Source: Membranipora membranacea (lineage: Eukaryota > Bryozoa > Gymnolaemata > Cheilostomatida > Membraniporidae). Taken from it: a stretch of 64,000 nucleotides of DNA. The stretch spans positions 21,514,001 through 21,578,000 of the forward strand of contig OU612075.1 of assembly GCA_914767715.1 (NCBI GenBank), written 5' to 3'. The notes beneath the pieces were generated by a model, which did not search any database, had not been told where the DNA came from, and saw nothing but the letters and a program-made list of their open reading frames with translations. Positions 34,801-46,238 of this stretch are shown in pieces; the first letter of the stretch is position 1, and every line of letters begins with the position of its first letter. A program made the translations under genes and the position numbers.

Positions 34801-37800
34801 TATGAATATTAAATGTCATGTGTACACACAACAGTGCAATAGATACACACAATTCGATTTAGGTGTTGAAATCCAATCCCGCTTTTGCCTTGCAAAAGAG
34901 TCTAATATTTGCTTTGCAAATGTCATTTTAATAAAATCACGGCAGCAATAGAAGTGCCTCTCAACAGTTCAATATGAGCCCTGGTTACCACTACAATGGG
35001 TTCTATAGATTACACTGCTGTTCATTGTACTGTTCAGTTTCATTATTCTGAGGTTAGCAAATCCTAAAAATCATATTCCATGTGTAACTGATGAATAAAG
35101 TAAATTGATTACCTCTGAAAAAGTGCCGGGACAATCTTAAAAATCTCAAAATGAGATCCACGACTTTGGTCTCAATGAATTCTGCAGGTCATAAATATTT
35201 GACTAACTGAATTTGAACTTTGTTTCAAACGGACAATGCCTCTAAAAACAAAATTTAATGAAAAGTTCAAATTTACATTACATACGTTTTGCACGATGAA
35301 ATTAATTCCATCATTTGTATATTTCTTGATATTTTCATTGGAGAGTTTCTATACAAGAATTCTAATGAGTGAAACCTACCACGAGATGATGACGTAATAC
35401 ATAAGCAGATTTTTCTTACATTAGTACGACCTGGTGTTTGAGACTTTCATATTGAAACACTCAAATTGTTAGCAGTTACACTTTTCTCATGATATGATTT
35501 TATGATTTGTTGCGGCCGTTATTATGTATGTTTGTTGGCTGACTCTCACTCAGACTAGCGGCTGCTGAAGCTGAGAACTTGACTCTAAAGTCTCGCGTCT
35601 CCACAGTTGATGACCTTGAGAGACAGTGTCGTAACCTGAGGGAGGACATCGCTGTGCTGACTGGACGACGTGACGCTATGAGATACAGCTCACCTCCGCC
35701 ACGCCCCCTCAGTTCAGCCCTCACTGCAGATATCAGCGGGTAAATCACAAACCGCCCCACTAATACAGCTAGTGTTAGTGTTAGAACCCAATCTAGCTGC
35801 CTTCCTAACCCAAGCTACGAGTGTGTCTGGCTTGTAATCTTCCCCCCTAGGCTGAGCTGTGTGGTATAAACCTGCAAACTAGAGTTAGTCTCCACTCTGT
35901 AAGGGATTCTATATTACCAGCTCAGCCTACAATTCTTTATTTCTCTTGCTTAAAGTTTCTTCTTGTGCCAATCTTAGATACAATGCTTCTCAGAATGAGC
36001 TGATTAGACTGAGATCTCAGTTAGCTCTGAGGGACGATCAGGACCTCTCCATCAGACGTCTGCGCTCTGAGTTAGCCATACTCAGAGGCTCTACTGTTAG
36101 GTATACAAATTTTCCCTCACACGAGCACTGCTGGTCTGTTCATAGTGTTGTTGCGGTGTTGGTTGGTTGAATAAATGCACTCACAATCTTCCTAGAACCT
36201 AGTCGTTGTTAGTTATTGGTTTGTGTCAATCATCTCCTAATGTTACATTGTTTAATTTTGTGAACCTTGTCATATAATTTTGAGTTTCCTTCAAGTTTTT
36301 GTTCTTGCTTTAACTTATTTGGATGCATTGAAATGAAAGGTCAAATTTATAGCTCAGGCTTCGACATGTACATATATCGCTAACAGTCTAGAATGTTTGT
36401 GAGAAGTTACAGTCCTAGCTATTGAACCTCTAAGATTATCTTCTCTTTATATCCCACAAGGGCTCTCTATTCTATGCATGTGTAACTGATTGCTAGAGAT
36501 GTTTATTTAGCAGTGACGTGGGTAGTCCAATCATGTTACCCTCACGTACAAGTCGTAGTAGGCTTAGTTCAGCCAACTCGACTAGGGCTATGATTGATGA
36601 GTAAGTATAGTTCACCCCTAGGCTTCGGAACTCTGGCTTTTAATATAGAACAGATAGAAAAGAATGATAGCCATGTAGCTTAAAACATAGTCAATGTTTG
36701 TAGACGATAACATGCTATTCCTGCTATGGTTCATTGAATGTATGTACAACTGCTGCATATTTCAAGTTGTCTGCTCTTTATACAAGGGCAAACAACTTTG
36801 ATCTTGTCTTGTTTATGCACTGCATGTTATATGTAGGCATTATTAGATATCCCCCTGCACCAGCTTTTCTGTAGTAGATGTTTATAGAGAAAAAAAAACA
36901 ATGTATGATACTGCAATGAATAGCATTTTCTTCCTTCCGGTATAAGCTGCACAACTGTTGGTTATGGTCATTTCACTAAAGGGCGTTCCAGATAACGTTT
37001 CAATTTACAGATCACATCATATTCGGCCTAAATTTTTACTAATGTACTAATCTATATCATTTCCCATATTCCTGTATTTCTTGTGGTGGATTTGATGGAA
37101 TATTCTAAACTTGATACCTGTGTTTTAGTGACTTATCTGACTCACTGAAGAGTTATCGGTACCTGAGCAGAGCTAGCTCTCCACTAGCCACCTCTGATGT
37201 CACACAGAGAGTCAGACAAGAGAGCCTCATCAACAGGTACAATGATGTCTTCAGTATCGACAGACTAAATGCTATGGATACTCTGGGTAGATATCAATCT
37301 GACTATGAGATGAACCAGAGGATCTGTAATGCTGTCATTCAGGTAAAAATCATATTATCCACATGCTTTTCTCCTGCAGAGCGTCTGTTTCGCATTAAAA
37401 TTGATTCCAACTCTGAGAGAATACGTAAAATCACCCAGTAACTTTCATTGACATATTGCTCTGTTACAGGAATCATTTGTGGCTGCCAAGCTGGCATTCA
37501 GAGAACACAAGATGAAGGTGAGATCTAACCTGGCCATCACTCATCTCGGACCTGAGACTCTAGAGGAGGCAGTACAGGATTATATCAACAGAAACACTGA
37601 TCTCTATGACCTGCCTAGCATCGTATCTGTAAGTAAACCTTAGGAGAATTATAGAGGTCATTGGCTAATGAAAAACTGAAAGTTATTCTCAGTCATCATT
37701 GTGTTCATTGTCGCACAAATAGTGATCGTAATCTAGGGTAGGTCACTATCTGCAGCAGGTTAGAGTTAAAACTGCAAAGGACATATCCGTTTTTATATTG

Positions 37801-39998
37801 TATTAAAATTGTATGCTCCAAGAGATACTGGATTTTTTAGGACGGCCTTTGAATTTTGTTGCTCATTTTCAGGATGTGATTCGAGCTCTGAACAGAAGTG
37901 TGAAGTTATACATCCCTCCTGAGGCGAGTTATGGTCTCATTCAGCCTTACATCAGAGAGGCTAGTAAGCTGGCCTGGGAGTGTTCTTCTCTAGCCCACCC
38001 TCTGGATGTAGCTCTGGCTACCGACTCGGAGCTCTATGATGAGTATAAGTAAGTAATGTTCCTCAACACAGTGACATTGAGACGACACTATAAGCATGTG
38101 AATCTCTGATCACTAGAGTCATTTGAGTATGAGTACCTAATTTGTGATTGGCCATAATTATGAAACTTGACCTTGGGTTGTTACACCAATTTCTCCTGAT
38201 GGTACTCAAGCTAAGTGAATTAATTTACTCTCTAACGATCAGACATATACTGCATAGTGATCTCAGCTTTAACATTTGAAACCAATGCAACTTAGCATGG
38301 CACTCAGGATCGACAGTTTTATTGTACATAGGATAACATACATGTATTATGCAGTACCTGGGATGATTGTGATGTTATATTATTATGCAGGTACAGGAGA
38401 AGTTATGATAGTGAGTATAGTGCTCCTCTGGTTAACCACCACATCTTCCCCTGTCTGATGCAGAGCACTAGAGTCCTAGTGAAGGGAGAGGCCTGCACCA
38501 GACGAGGAGCTTCTCTAGGGACCAGCAGGCTCTCCAGGAGCAGGTCCAGCAGCCCCGTCAGGTAATAAAGTCAAACAATCAAGCTGTGAAACTCAAGATA
38601 GGATGTTAACTAACACAGCCAACTACACTGCAGGAGGTTCACTGAATTCTTTTCGACTCAATTTTACTTGCTGTGAAGAGCCGCACAGCAGTATCTGCTG
38701 TTCAGATAAATTCAAAATTCAATATAATTTATTTGATTTGGAGTTGCCTTACTAATTTACAAACAAGGACAGATTTGAGAACCTTTACTTTCTGTGGTCA
38801 TCCCATAGATGCTAGTATAACCACCTGGAATTATTAATATGTCCAGGTTTGCACTTGGTACTCGAACACGTAGTAGAAGCCGATCACTAAGCCCCCGCAG
38901 GTAACTGAACTAATAGAATAGTCTCTCTCTAACTATCTCTCTACCTATCCCCCACATTAGCATATCTAGTCTGAGCCATCTGACAGCAGGTGCAATACCA
39001 GTTGTTTCACCTGCTGTTGGTGTCCATAGACTTCACATAAGAGTTTGAACCTACCTATCCACATATATGTGTAGGATGCCACCGATGTGTGTTAAAGTTG
39101 TCTGCTGTATCTTTGTCATCATGTCTTTGTCTGCCAGACCGGGCTGTAGTTAGAATCAGTGTGGCACCTTCATATTTATGTTTGGCTACTTACGGCACCA
39201 TTGAGTTCATGTGACAAGCTTAGACTCTTATTTTCAAGCTACAAATGTTTACTTGGAGTTGTGGACGGTGGATACTACAATCCATACAGAGAGAATATTG
39301 ACCTTGCCCTCAACTATGACATGTCGGGGCATGTTCTATCAATCAATACCAAGCCTTGACTTTCATATGTTTCTTGTTTCTCTAGATCTTTGAGCCCAAG
39401 CAGAGCCAGAAGCCGATCTCCAAGCCCCAGATTTGGACGCTCTTCAAGCCCCCTAGGTGAGTACTGTGGCTCATAGATAATCTGATAATATGTATTGTAC
39501 CATTTGTATTTTCTGTATGATCCAATGTTGATCAAGTTTAATCCAATTACATGCATTCCAGTTGCTCCCTTCCACTGGTCACTGTGGCATGACCAATGGA
39601 TCGGGAGCAACTCCGAATGCAGGCAAATGGACCAAACTTGGTCTAGATCCAATGTAATGTATGCTCTCCTGTAAGTGACAAAATGAAAATAAATTTATTC
39701 GATTTCTTTGCAAGGTTACACAATAATTTTCTTGCAAATTGTCTAGTAGATCACTTCATGATGATGGTCTGTCTATATTAAGACAAAAGTATGTGTTTTT
39801 GACACCTAGAATCAACGTTCCTGATCATTTGTCTTTTATCATGCATATCGCTGTGATTATCCAGGGTTTAAACAATACACCCCTCAGAGCAAACAGCCCC
39901 ACTCTCACCTTGGTGGTGTGAGGCCCTTGAGTCGCGGAAATTCTAGCATCGCAGGATCAGACAATACCCGATCCACAATCAGAAATACGAAATATTAA
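25860..39998 (+). CDS. SPATA18: Mitochondria-eating protein (MIEAP/SPATA18)
   Basis: Fifteen exons encode 628 residues (human about 538): 25860-25946, 26969-27074, 33409-33536, 34022-34116, 34514-34609, 35554-35739, 35978-36100, 36514-36600, 37129-37342, 37470-37628, 37873-38048, 38391-38561, 38847-38900, 39386-39456, 39865-39998. The start MAESLRRL matches the family N-terminus. Residues about 100-275 are coiled-coil (EVQDMYEDSLNALDDELNII, then LRSQLALRDDQDLSIRRLRS). The C-terminal MIEAP domain spans about 340-545 and includes ESFVAAKLAFREHKMKVR, DVIRALNRS, and YRRSYDSEYSAPLV followed by HIFPCLM. A serine-arginine tail follows (TRSRSRSLSPRR). The vertebrate protein promotes removal or repair of damaged mitochondria and binds cardiolipin. 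AATAAA at 40013 lies only 15 bases after the stop. Intron 2 is 6.3 kb and rich in repeats. Confidence 0.92.
26680..26850 (-). repeat. Retroelement 3' end with (TTTGA)n tail
   Basis: On the minus strand the sequence ends in several ATCAA units just after GAATGAATACAA, the usual look of a LINE or SINE 3' end with a microsatellite tail. The body toward 26850 shows no coding sequence. It lies in intron 1 of SPATA18. Confidence 0.4.
29715..29852. mobile_element. Foldback element with 11-bp flanking direct repeats
   Basis: The element (29726-29841) is almost wholly an inverted repeat. CCTTCTGTAGTTGGTGCAAG on the left matches the reverse complement at the right end, and the inner arms CCAGTGG...AAGGCC also pair. 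A short AG-rich loop sits in the middle. The direct repeat GTCCAAATCAC at 29715-29725 and 29842-29852 looks like a target-site duplication. Segments near GTCGAGTGCCCCAGTGGTC recur at about 60750-60780. Confidence 0.7.
30270..30453. mobile_element. MITE with CCTAGAGGAGTAA terminal inverted repeats
   Basis: The left end CTAGAGGAGTAAATA (about 30275) and the right end TTACTCCTCTAGGGTAAC (to 30453) are inverted copies. A GCTAGC core lies inside. No coding sequence is present. Related copies lie at 14685, 20384 and 33794. Confidence 0.65.
30981..31460 (+). repeat. Degenerate tandem repeat, about 185-bp unit, near three copies
   Basis: Two marker blocks recur in order. CACGTTGACATAGGTCACAT-like blocks occur near 30981, 31159 and 31357. 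AATTAGTCAATGAAGAGGAT-like blocks occur near 31071, 31250 and 31427. Units have diverged by substitutions and small indels. It lies inside SPATA18 intron 2. Confidence 0.65.
31681..32160 (+). repeat. Direct repeat copy A (about 480 bp)
   Basis: It starts at TACCTGTTTTTC and ends at CGGCCATAAAAAACTAC. It matches 32433-32894 over nearly its full length with scattered substitutions, including the internal blocks TTTAGCAGTATGATATTTTC and CTCAAGATATGCATGATATT. There is no coding sequence. It could be a duplicated non-autonomous element or a pair of LTR-like ends around a 270-bp spacer. Confidence 0.7.
32433..32894 (+). repeat. Direct repeat copy B (about 460 bp)
   Basis: Partner of 31681-32160, in the same orientation, with the same ends (TACCTGTTTTTC and CGGCCATAAAAAACTAC). 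The spacer between the two copies shows no reverse transcriptase, primer-binding site or other sign of an LTR element. Confidence 0.7.
33794..33976. mobile_element. MITE with CCTAGAGGAGTAA terminal inverted repeats
   Basis: The left end is GTTACCCTAGAGGAGTAAAT. The right end TTGACTCCTCCAGGAAAAAC is its imperfect inverse. Internal GCTAGC motifs match the family at 30270. It lies in SPATA18 intron 3. Confidence 0.6.
34450..34482. repeat. AT dinucleotide microsatellite
   Basis: A run of TA/AT dinucleotides just upstream of SPATA18 exon 5. Similar runs occur at 8004-8023, 41812-41825 and 50255-50284. Confidence 0.9.
39519..39655. mobile_element. Foldback MITE (39529-39645) with 10-bp target-site duplication
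   Basis: The arms TGATCAAGTTTAATCC and, inverted at the right end, TAGACCAAGTTTGGTCC continue inward through GCATTC and GTTGCTCCC on both sides. Only a few bases form the loop. The 117-bp element is bounded by perfect GATCCAATGT repeats at 39519-39528 and 39646-39655. A TSD of about 9-11 bp is usual for Mutator-like elements. It lies in the last intron of SPATA18. Confidence 0.8.
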
Positions 39999-41979
39999 AA
40001 TCAGATCAGCATAATAAACCTTTTGCTTTTGAGCGTTCCTTTAACATACCGTGATATTGAAACTAGCAATTACAAGAAGTTGTGTTTGAATAGACTTGAG
40101 CAAGGCAATTTAATGCTTCATAGAATGTTGTTTGTCATTGCAAGTGATAATATGCCCCAGTAGAATGTAGTTAATGTGATGCATGTTTAAAAAAGAGTTT
40201 GTATCAAAAAGCTTGAGCAGAGCTATCCAAAGCTGCTCAATTTGTTGTTGTTACAAGATGGTTGCCTATCTAATTAAGTCATTTGGTCACTGTGGTTTTA
40301 CAGCTTATGATCGTGCGTTCAGTGACATTAGTGTGACCTCACGTCCTGTCACAGCCAGCACATCACTTTCCAAATATCTGCGCATATAAATCTAAACGAG
40401 ATTCAGCGTTCTGATATCCGATGGTAATAGTGGGTGTAACCTCTGTACTGTTGTATTGAAGTTTTATAGGCAGCAAACCTTTCCTTGTAGACAGTATTGT
40501 ACTCACTAGCCTCTCTTAGGAGTCTCACATTTGATTGTTAGTAGCCTAAGCTTATATACACCAACTATTCCAGCAACGTTATCGTACTGTTCTAGCTCCG
40601 GTATAAGTACTAGTACTAGTATAGTACTAGTACTAGCTCTGGTGTAAGCTTCTTTATCTCAGAGTACTCAGTCAGTAGCTTCCAGTTTCCTCCTTGAGTG
40701 GTTTGCAGACGCGATTAATTAAATTAACATATCCATTATGAATAGCAGAGTGCAGTTTGCTTTCACTCATTCTGAATAAGAGAATATCTTCAATATTCTG
40801 TCGGATGGTTAAGAAACAGGGCATCATATACCTGTCTCTGACTCAAACTTGTATTGGCTCTCTAATCATTGTATTGTTTTATTGTTGTCTGCTTGTTCAG
40901 GTAGCAGACGATACTAGGCATCTGGCTTTACAAGAGTGATTGCCAACCCTAAGAGTGTTCAGCCTACTACTACAATACTGTACTATAACAACATGCCTTC
41001 GCAACACGTGCAACTACCTACTATCATAACGCTTATTCATACCACCATCATCATAACATGATGAAGTTAACGACATCACTATGTATGTCAGCTGCTGTTG
41101 TAACCATAGTATCGCTGCCAAAAACTAAAATAACCAAAGCTGGATTTGTAGCTGATAGTTTTGCTTTAGTAATCTATTTTGTGGCACTAACATGGGCGTT
41201 TAGTTTGTATGCACTACATTGCTCTGAATGTTCTAGATTTTACAGGCCTTTAGGCCAGTCCCTATCTATCTGTGATTATCCCGTCCAAGAATTTATACTC
41301 ATATAAATCTGCTGCATGAGTTACTATGTCTTTGATTTTCCGTTTGTGCGTTTTTGTGTCTTCTTCAATATACCATAGCCTATTTTCTTCTACACTATTT
41401 TTATAAAATACTGTTAATTGATATAAACGTGACCAAGATGGTCGTTAGGATGTGAGATGCTGTTTTACCAGACTAGATAAGAACAAGGATTGAGGTTTTG
41501 TGATGATTGACTTGTTGTTTCACTTTTCTATGCACTAATTTGTATCTCGGTTTGATGAATTTTCTGTCTCTGATTTTTATTATGAGTAGCTTTCTGTGAG
41601 TTGGTGTGGAAACCTTAGATTTTAATCTGTAATGATGTTAGATGTTCTCAAATACAGTAAAAATTTGTAAAAAAAAAATTTCATATATTGGTTTCCTTGC
41701 AGGAGCAACGTTTAAAATTTCCATTTATGCTCTGAAACCAATGAACTAGTTCATGGTGCAAACCTTATACACGCTGCAATGAACAGGTTTTCGAGGTTCA
41801 CCTTTCTTTATATATATATATATACATGTTATTAGATCATGGTCTGGATCTGTACACACTTTTTCAAGATACAAGTTCAGCGCCCAACAGCAAAATGGTG
41901 TCACAAACCTTGCTGCCAGTCTCCTTCTTGCAAAATATCCCATCAGACCGCCAAATAATGAATTTCATGTCTCTGCCCG
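39999..41979. other. Intergenic region between SPATA18 and TRUB2 3' ends
   Basis: The 3' flanks of two convergent genes. It contains the SPATA18 polyadenylation signal (40013-40018), a TACTAG-rich simple repeat near 40608-40636 and a TA run at 41812-41825. The hydrophobic open frame at 41058-41306 has no homologue that I recognise and is not called. Confidence 0.5.
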
Positions 41980-44900
41980 TTATGAGGATATTAAGCGACT
42001 CTCATACTTTTCAGTTTGACTGAGCTGTGCCATCCTGTCACCTATTGAGACGGTTACGGCAGACTCACACTGCTCAAAGTTCCTGAGTATATTAGAATAG
42101 TTCCACTGTTGTCTCACTAAGCAGTGACTCAAGTCAAAGTGTCCGAAGCGGATACGTCTTATCTTTGTACACACAGCACCACACCTGAGGTCTATCCCCA
42201 TCTTATGTACGAGCTCTAGAAGGTGACTACCTCTCTCATTCACCATGTGTATCTCTGTATAGAGAAATGGATGAACATTTAGGATTTGTCTGCCCAAATA
42301 AGAATTATCGCAAGTTAGGCACAACTCCCAAATAGCAGCAGATTCTAAACATTCTCAGTTTTATGCTCAGACTAAATGCACAATTCTAAACGCTTCTGAT
42401 GTTGCTAGGCTATTTGTAAGGTGCTCCACGATCATGGTACATAGATAGCATAGTGCATCCACATGTTTTAACCATATGCACACATGAGAATAAAAAAACG
42501 GCTAACGAATAATTCTACACTCACCTAGTGTTAGGTTAGGATGCTCAAAGTCCACTGGTTTGATACCAAATATTACAGCCTGTTTAGCGTGTCTGTCATA
42601 TGGAGGTCTGACTAATCCTCTACTGGCGAGCTCATAAGCATATTGTGAGGCCATGTCAACTCCCATCAATCTGTAGTTTCAGTGACAAAAACATCAAGTT
42701 ACAGGGGTTCAGTGTCATAAATGGTTTAAAAAATAAAAACGGAGCCATGTCCTACACGAGCATCTAAAGCCAAAGTTCAGGTAATCGGATTGAATAGCAA
42801 ACAAAACATGGTCTTAAAGTGGATACCCAATGATGTTCTAATTTACTGTATGTTTTTCATGAGGTTCTAAGCTCTCATTTGAGCCATCGGACAAAACTCT
42901 ACACCTACCACAGGCAGATCTGTTGATGCTCAAAGCTGATACTTCACGAAGACAGTCATGGTCCCAGCTCATGATGTCTCAAGCAGTGTTTTCTTAAATT
43001 ACTGTGATACCGGATGTGATAAATGGACTCGCTAGAACGTAAGATTCTTTGGTGACCAATTACATATCTTAACTCCATGTAAGGGCCATTGAGAAAGTTT
43101 TAGTCTGAGCTCCCTATCATTAAAATACATTACGGGTGTCACAGTGGTATTGCTTCAGAGCAATCCAAATATTAGGGGAGTGATGGTACAGATCCCCTAA
43201 AAAACTTTGGAATGAGTGAATAAGATATCAGGCTACAATCACCTTAATTTTCATTGGATATCTTTGCTAGGAACAATCAAATAGCAATGGATAATACAAA
43301 CAGTAAAAACCATTAGTGGCAAATGTTAAACACTGTCTATGACGTCAGAAGGTCAAGGACATTTACATGGTTTCTCAATGTGACTGAATTTATTGACTGT
43401 TTGATGGAGATGTCATCTTTGAGCATCAGCAGATCTGGTTGTGGTAGGTGTAGAATCTTGTCTAATGGCTCATCTGAAAGCTCATCACCTAAAGTAAAAC
43501 ATGACAATACTTAGAACTTCACTGGCATTGGCCTTTAAGAGGGGTCCTTTCACGGCATCCCTTCAATAAACTAGTGTTTTCTTTATGTAACAGGAGGGAA
43601 AGTCACAAGTGGACTTACTTGAATTGTTCTTTTTGATGAGTAGCTTGTATTCCTGATATAACTTTATCTAGTGTAGCCTGGTTCACATGACCTTATAAAT
43701 AAACCAATAACATTAAACCTATAACCACATAGTTATGTATTAATTAACATTCTACGCATAATATTTGAAAAACCCTAGGACACAGTTATACACCTAAATT
43801 TTACCATATGTTGTAATGCAGCAGGACAATCCATAGGGTCAGACTGATGTGGTACAGAGTGAGATAATAGATCGAATTATCTGTGATGAACTTACGTAGT
43901 GTTGACCTCTCCAGGACACGACCAGACAACATAAAGTTATCAGTACTTATACCTAACCGTACCGACACTCTGTAAACCTGAAACATATGGATACTGGGTA
44001 ATAGCCTACATGGATACTGGGGAATGTTCTTATTCTAAACGATAATCGAAATATTATATATCACATCATGGATACTGGGTAATACATGGATTCTAGGTAA
44101 TACATGCATTCTGGGTAATATCTTATATTCATCTCACATTTAATCGTCTAGCTCGGAGCTGTGGTTTATGGAGCTATGGATCAGCATAAATTTCCTAGAC
44201 TTGACTATGTAATATAATCACATCTTGTTCTTTTTTCGTTTTTTAAAAACATATCATGTCATGTTGTAAACACGCAACAAATGTATAGAGTACGGTGTGA
44301 TATTGCATCTGAGAAGTAGCGAGACCCAAGCCTCAGAGCATTGGTAGGGATAGTGTAGTATGGGGGTAGTACGTCTTACCTTGATGGGGTTACTTTGTCG
44401 AATAATTTCCAGGTCTCTCTTGTACTCTCTCTTCCCAATACAGACAGCTACAACACATATAAGGCAGCTCAAGGATAGTTCTCAATCTAGTCAGGCAATA
44501 AATACTTTTACGGTGATGATAAGTTTGGGGACTTATTGTAGCTATATTTTGGAAATGAGTTTCAAAGTAAACACCGAAATATAGGATGCGCTGGGTAAGA
44601 CTTACGTAGAACTCCTGATGCCAGAGACGGGAGGATATCAGCTGTGATAATATGAAAATCTTCTGCTCTCCACAAGTTGCCCAACACTGCAATTGCCAAT
44701 AAATACAAATAAATTGCATTATAAGGACAAATCGACCACTCCTAGACAGATGGGCACATATTTATATACCATTACTTTTCCTGAGTGAAATTTAAAAATT
44801 CTTAATGAAAATTTTATATAACACCATGGCATAATCAAGCACAAAACCGACCTGGTGAAGCTACAAATTGCTGGGTCTACATGTATATGGGAAGTTCTTT

Positions 44901-46238
44901 TTCCCGTGACCACACAACTCCTGTTTATAGATATTTATAAATGTTATTTTGCATATCAACAGTTTTGCTGCCCATTCCACAACTCATTCCCATTCCATAC
45001 TCATTCCACAATTCTCTGCTCTCAGATAGAATGATTCATTTACCTTTAGGATGATATTGTACATCTGATGCAGTCATTTTCAATGGTGACAACTCCTGCG
45101 CCACTTGTGTCACCTGTAAGTCAGTGTCTGGTTGCTGTACCAGCTCTGACACTGACGCTGAAGACGAGGCCTTCACAGAGCGGTCGGATGACGGATGTGT
45201 GGGTGGTGTTGAAATCATTTGTCTGTACTTTTCAGCAAGCTGTTGAGCTGTAACACTGCTGCGGTCTATCACCTCAGCATGTGTAGTGTTGAGCGGTAAT
45301 TTACCAATTTCTGCAACGGATCAAGAAATCTTGAATTCATTTAACATTTCCATTATTGCATTTATTTTGCGGAGAAGCACCTGGGTGTAGGGTGCGTAAT
45401 GAAAGAAGTTCCGACACAACACTGCGGACTGAAGGGATATTATTAGATTCTGACAGACCTGCCAAGTGTATTCCCTATATATATGACCACCTTTGGGCAC
45501 TCCAGTGATTTCCAACAGAAATGCTGGTTGATGAACTGTTACATAGCGCTGCAAAGACACATAGGATCATGAAAATGAGGACGTCGAGCATGGTCATGTA
45601 TGTGTACTTGGCTCAATCATCTTTGAAGGGAGAATTTAAAATTTTCTGCTCTGGTTATTTTTTGGCCAACTATTAATGCAGAACTAGTAAAGTAGGGTCT
45701 ACCAAGGAATGCAATGCAATCATATACACACACATGACACTGCATAGGCTACAGTAATAACAATGGAATGATAAAAATGTACCTGTCTGTGAACATAGGC
45801 ATAAGGAGTTTGCCAGCCTGTGAACTGCCCCCCTATGAACTACTAAGTTCATAGGGGGGCAGTTCACAGGCTGGCAAACTCATTATGCCTATGTCTGTGG
45901 ACTGGTTGTTTTCTAAAAGCTTGAGGGCTCTAACTAATAGAGATTTTCATTGACACTTAGTCACTAATCTCCCCTGAATAATCACATGTGCCAATCAATA
46001 TCCTTACCCTAACTTTGTATTTAGTCAAGTTATGTTATGCCATCAAGGTATCACTCACTTTACTCACAATTATTAATCAGTCACCACTACCACTGTCACT
46101 GTGACTGTACTACTCACCATTGGAAAGCATCAAGGAAAAGGCTTCATTAAGTACAGACATGGACATTCCTGAAGGCTTGTAGATGCAAAAGACTCCTCTC
46201 AATGCTTTGTAAACCTCTGGGCCTAATTTTCTACTCAT
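41980..46238 (-). CDS. TRUB2: TRUB2-like mitochondrial tRNA/mRNA pseudouridine synthase
   Basis: Eight exons encode 370 residues: 46118-46238, 45044-45310, 44606-44686, 44380-44447, 43896-43977, 43619-43691, 42525-42670, 41980-42254. Matches to TruB family 2 in order are: GVFCIYKPSGMSMSVL at the N-terminus, PSLASGVLPVCIGK (the motif-II region, RLD..ASGVL in relatives), YRVSVRLGISTDNF, HVNQATLDKVISGIQATHQK, YELASRGLVRPPYD, and LLELVHKMGIDLRCGAVCTK. In vertebrates TRUB2 modifies mitochondrial RNAs. The aspartate expected before ASGVL is not obvious (ILPSLASGVL), so catalytic competence is uncertain. A serine-rich insert sits in exon 2. The start codon lies 265 bp from that of LRRC43. Intron 1 carries a long hairpin (45794-45893) and intron 6 an inverted fragment pair. 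Confidence 0.85.
42869..42945 (+). repeat. Inverted fragment pair in TRUB2 intron 6, copy A
   Basis: The plus-strand sequence around GAGCCATCGGACAAAACTCT and CAGATCTGTTGATGCTCAAA matches the minus strand of 43405-43483. The shared frame reads like SDEPLDKILHLPQPDLLMLK on the partner, so both may derive from a coding exon. Confidence 0.55.
43405..43483 (-). repeat. Inverted fragment pair in TRUB2 intron 6, copy B
   Basis: Minus-strand partner of 42869-42945. It looks like an exon (open frame with LHLPQPDLLMLKDDIS), but its only acceptor phase would put a stop into TRUB2. TRUB2 exons 6 and 7 also join perfectly without it, so it is treated as a repeat or gene fragment. Confidence 0.55.
43983..44122 (+). 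repeat. Minisatellite, ACATGGATACTGGGTAAT-type unit
   Basis: About five imperfect copies of an 18-base unit (ATGGATACTGGGTAATAC and variants) are separated in the middle by a non-repeat stretch. It lies in TRUB2 intron 4, immediately upstream of exon 5. Confidence 0.75.
45784..45899. mobile_element. Near-perfect 48-bp-arm hairpin with 4-base loop, flanked by 8-bp repeats
   Basis: Arm 45794-45841 is the reverse complement of arm 45846-45893 with one mismatch (CTCC against CTCA); the loop is ACTA. TGTCTGTG occurs at 45784-45791 and 45892-45899, consistent with an 8-bp target-site duplication. The near identity of the arms suggests recent origin. It is in TRUB2 intron 1. Confidence 0.85.

Noticed and set aside
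41058-41306. 82-codon hydrophobic plus-strand open frame after SPATA18
   Set aside because: It is a single short frame in AT-rich intergenic DNA with no recognised domain and no splice or codon evidence.
43405-43493. Extra TRUB2 exon with LHLPQPDLLMLK
   Set aside because: Its acceptor phase would create an in-frame stop, and exons 6 and 7 join exactly as in the vertebrate protein without it.
45450-45555. Possible coding exon in TRUB2 intron 1 (minus strand, GVPKGGHIYREYTW)
   Set aside because: The TRUB2 model is complete without it. There is no convincing donor, and no similarity to the family.
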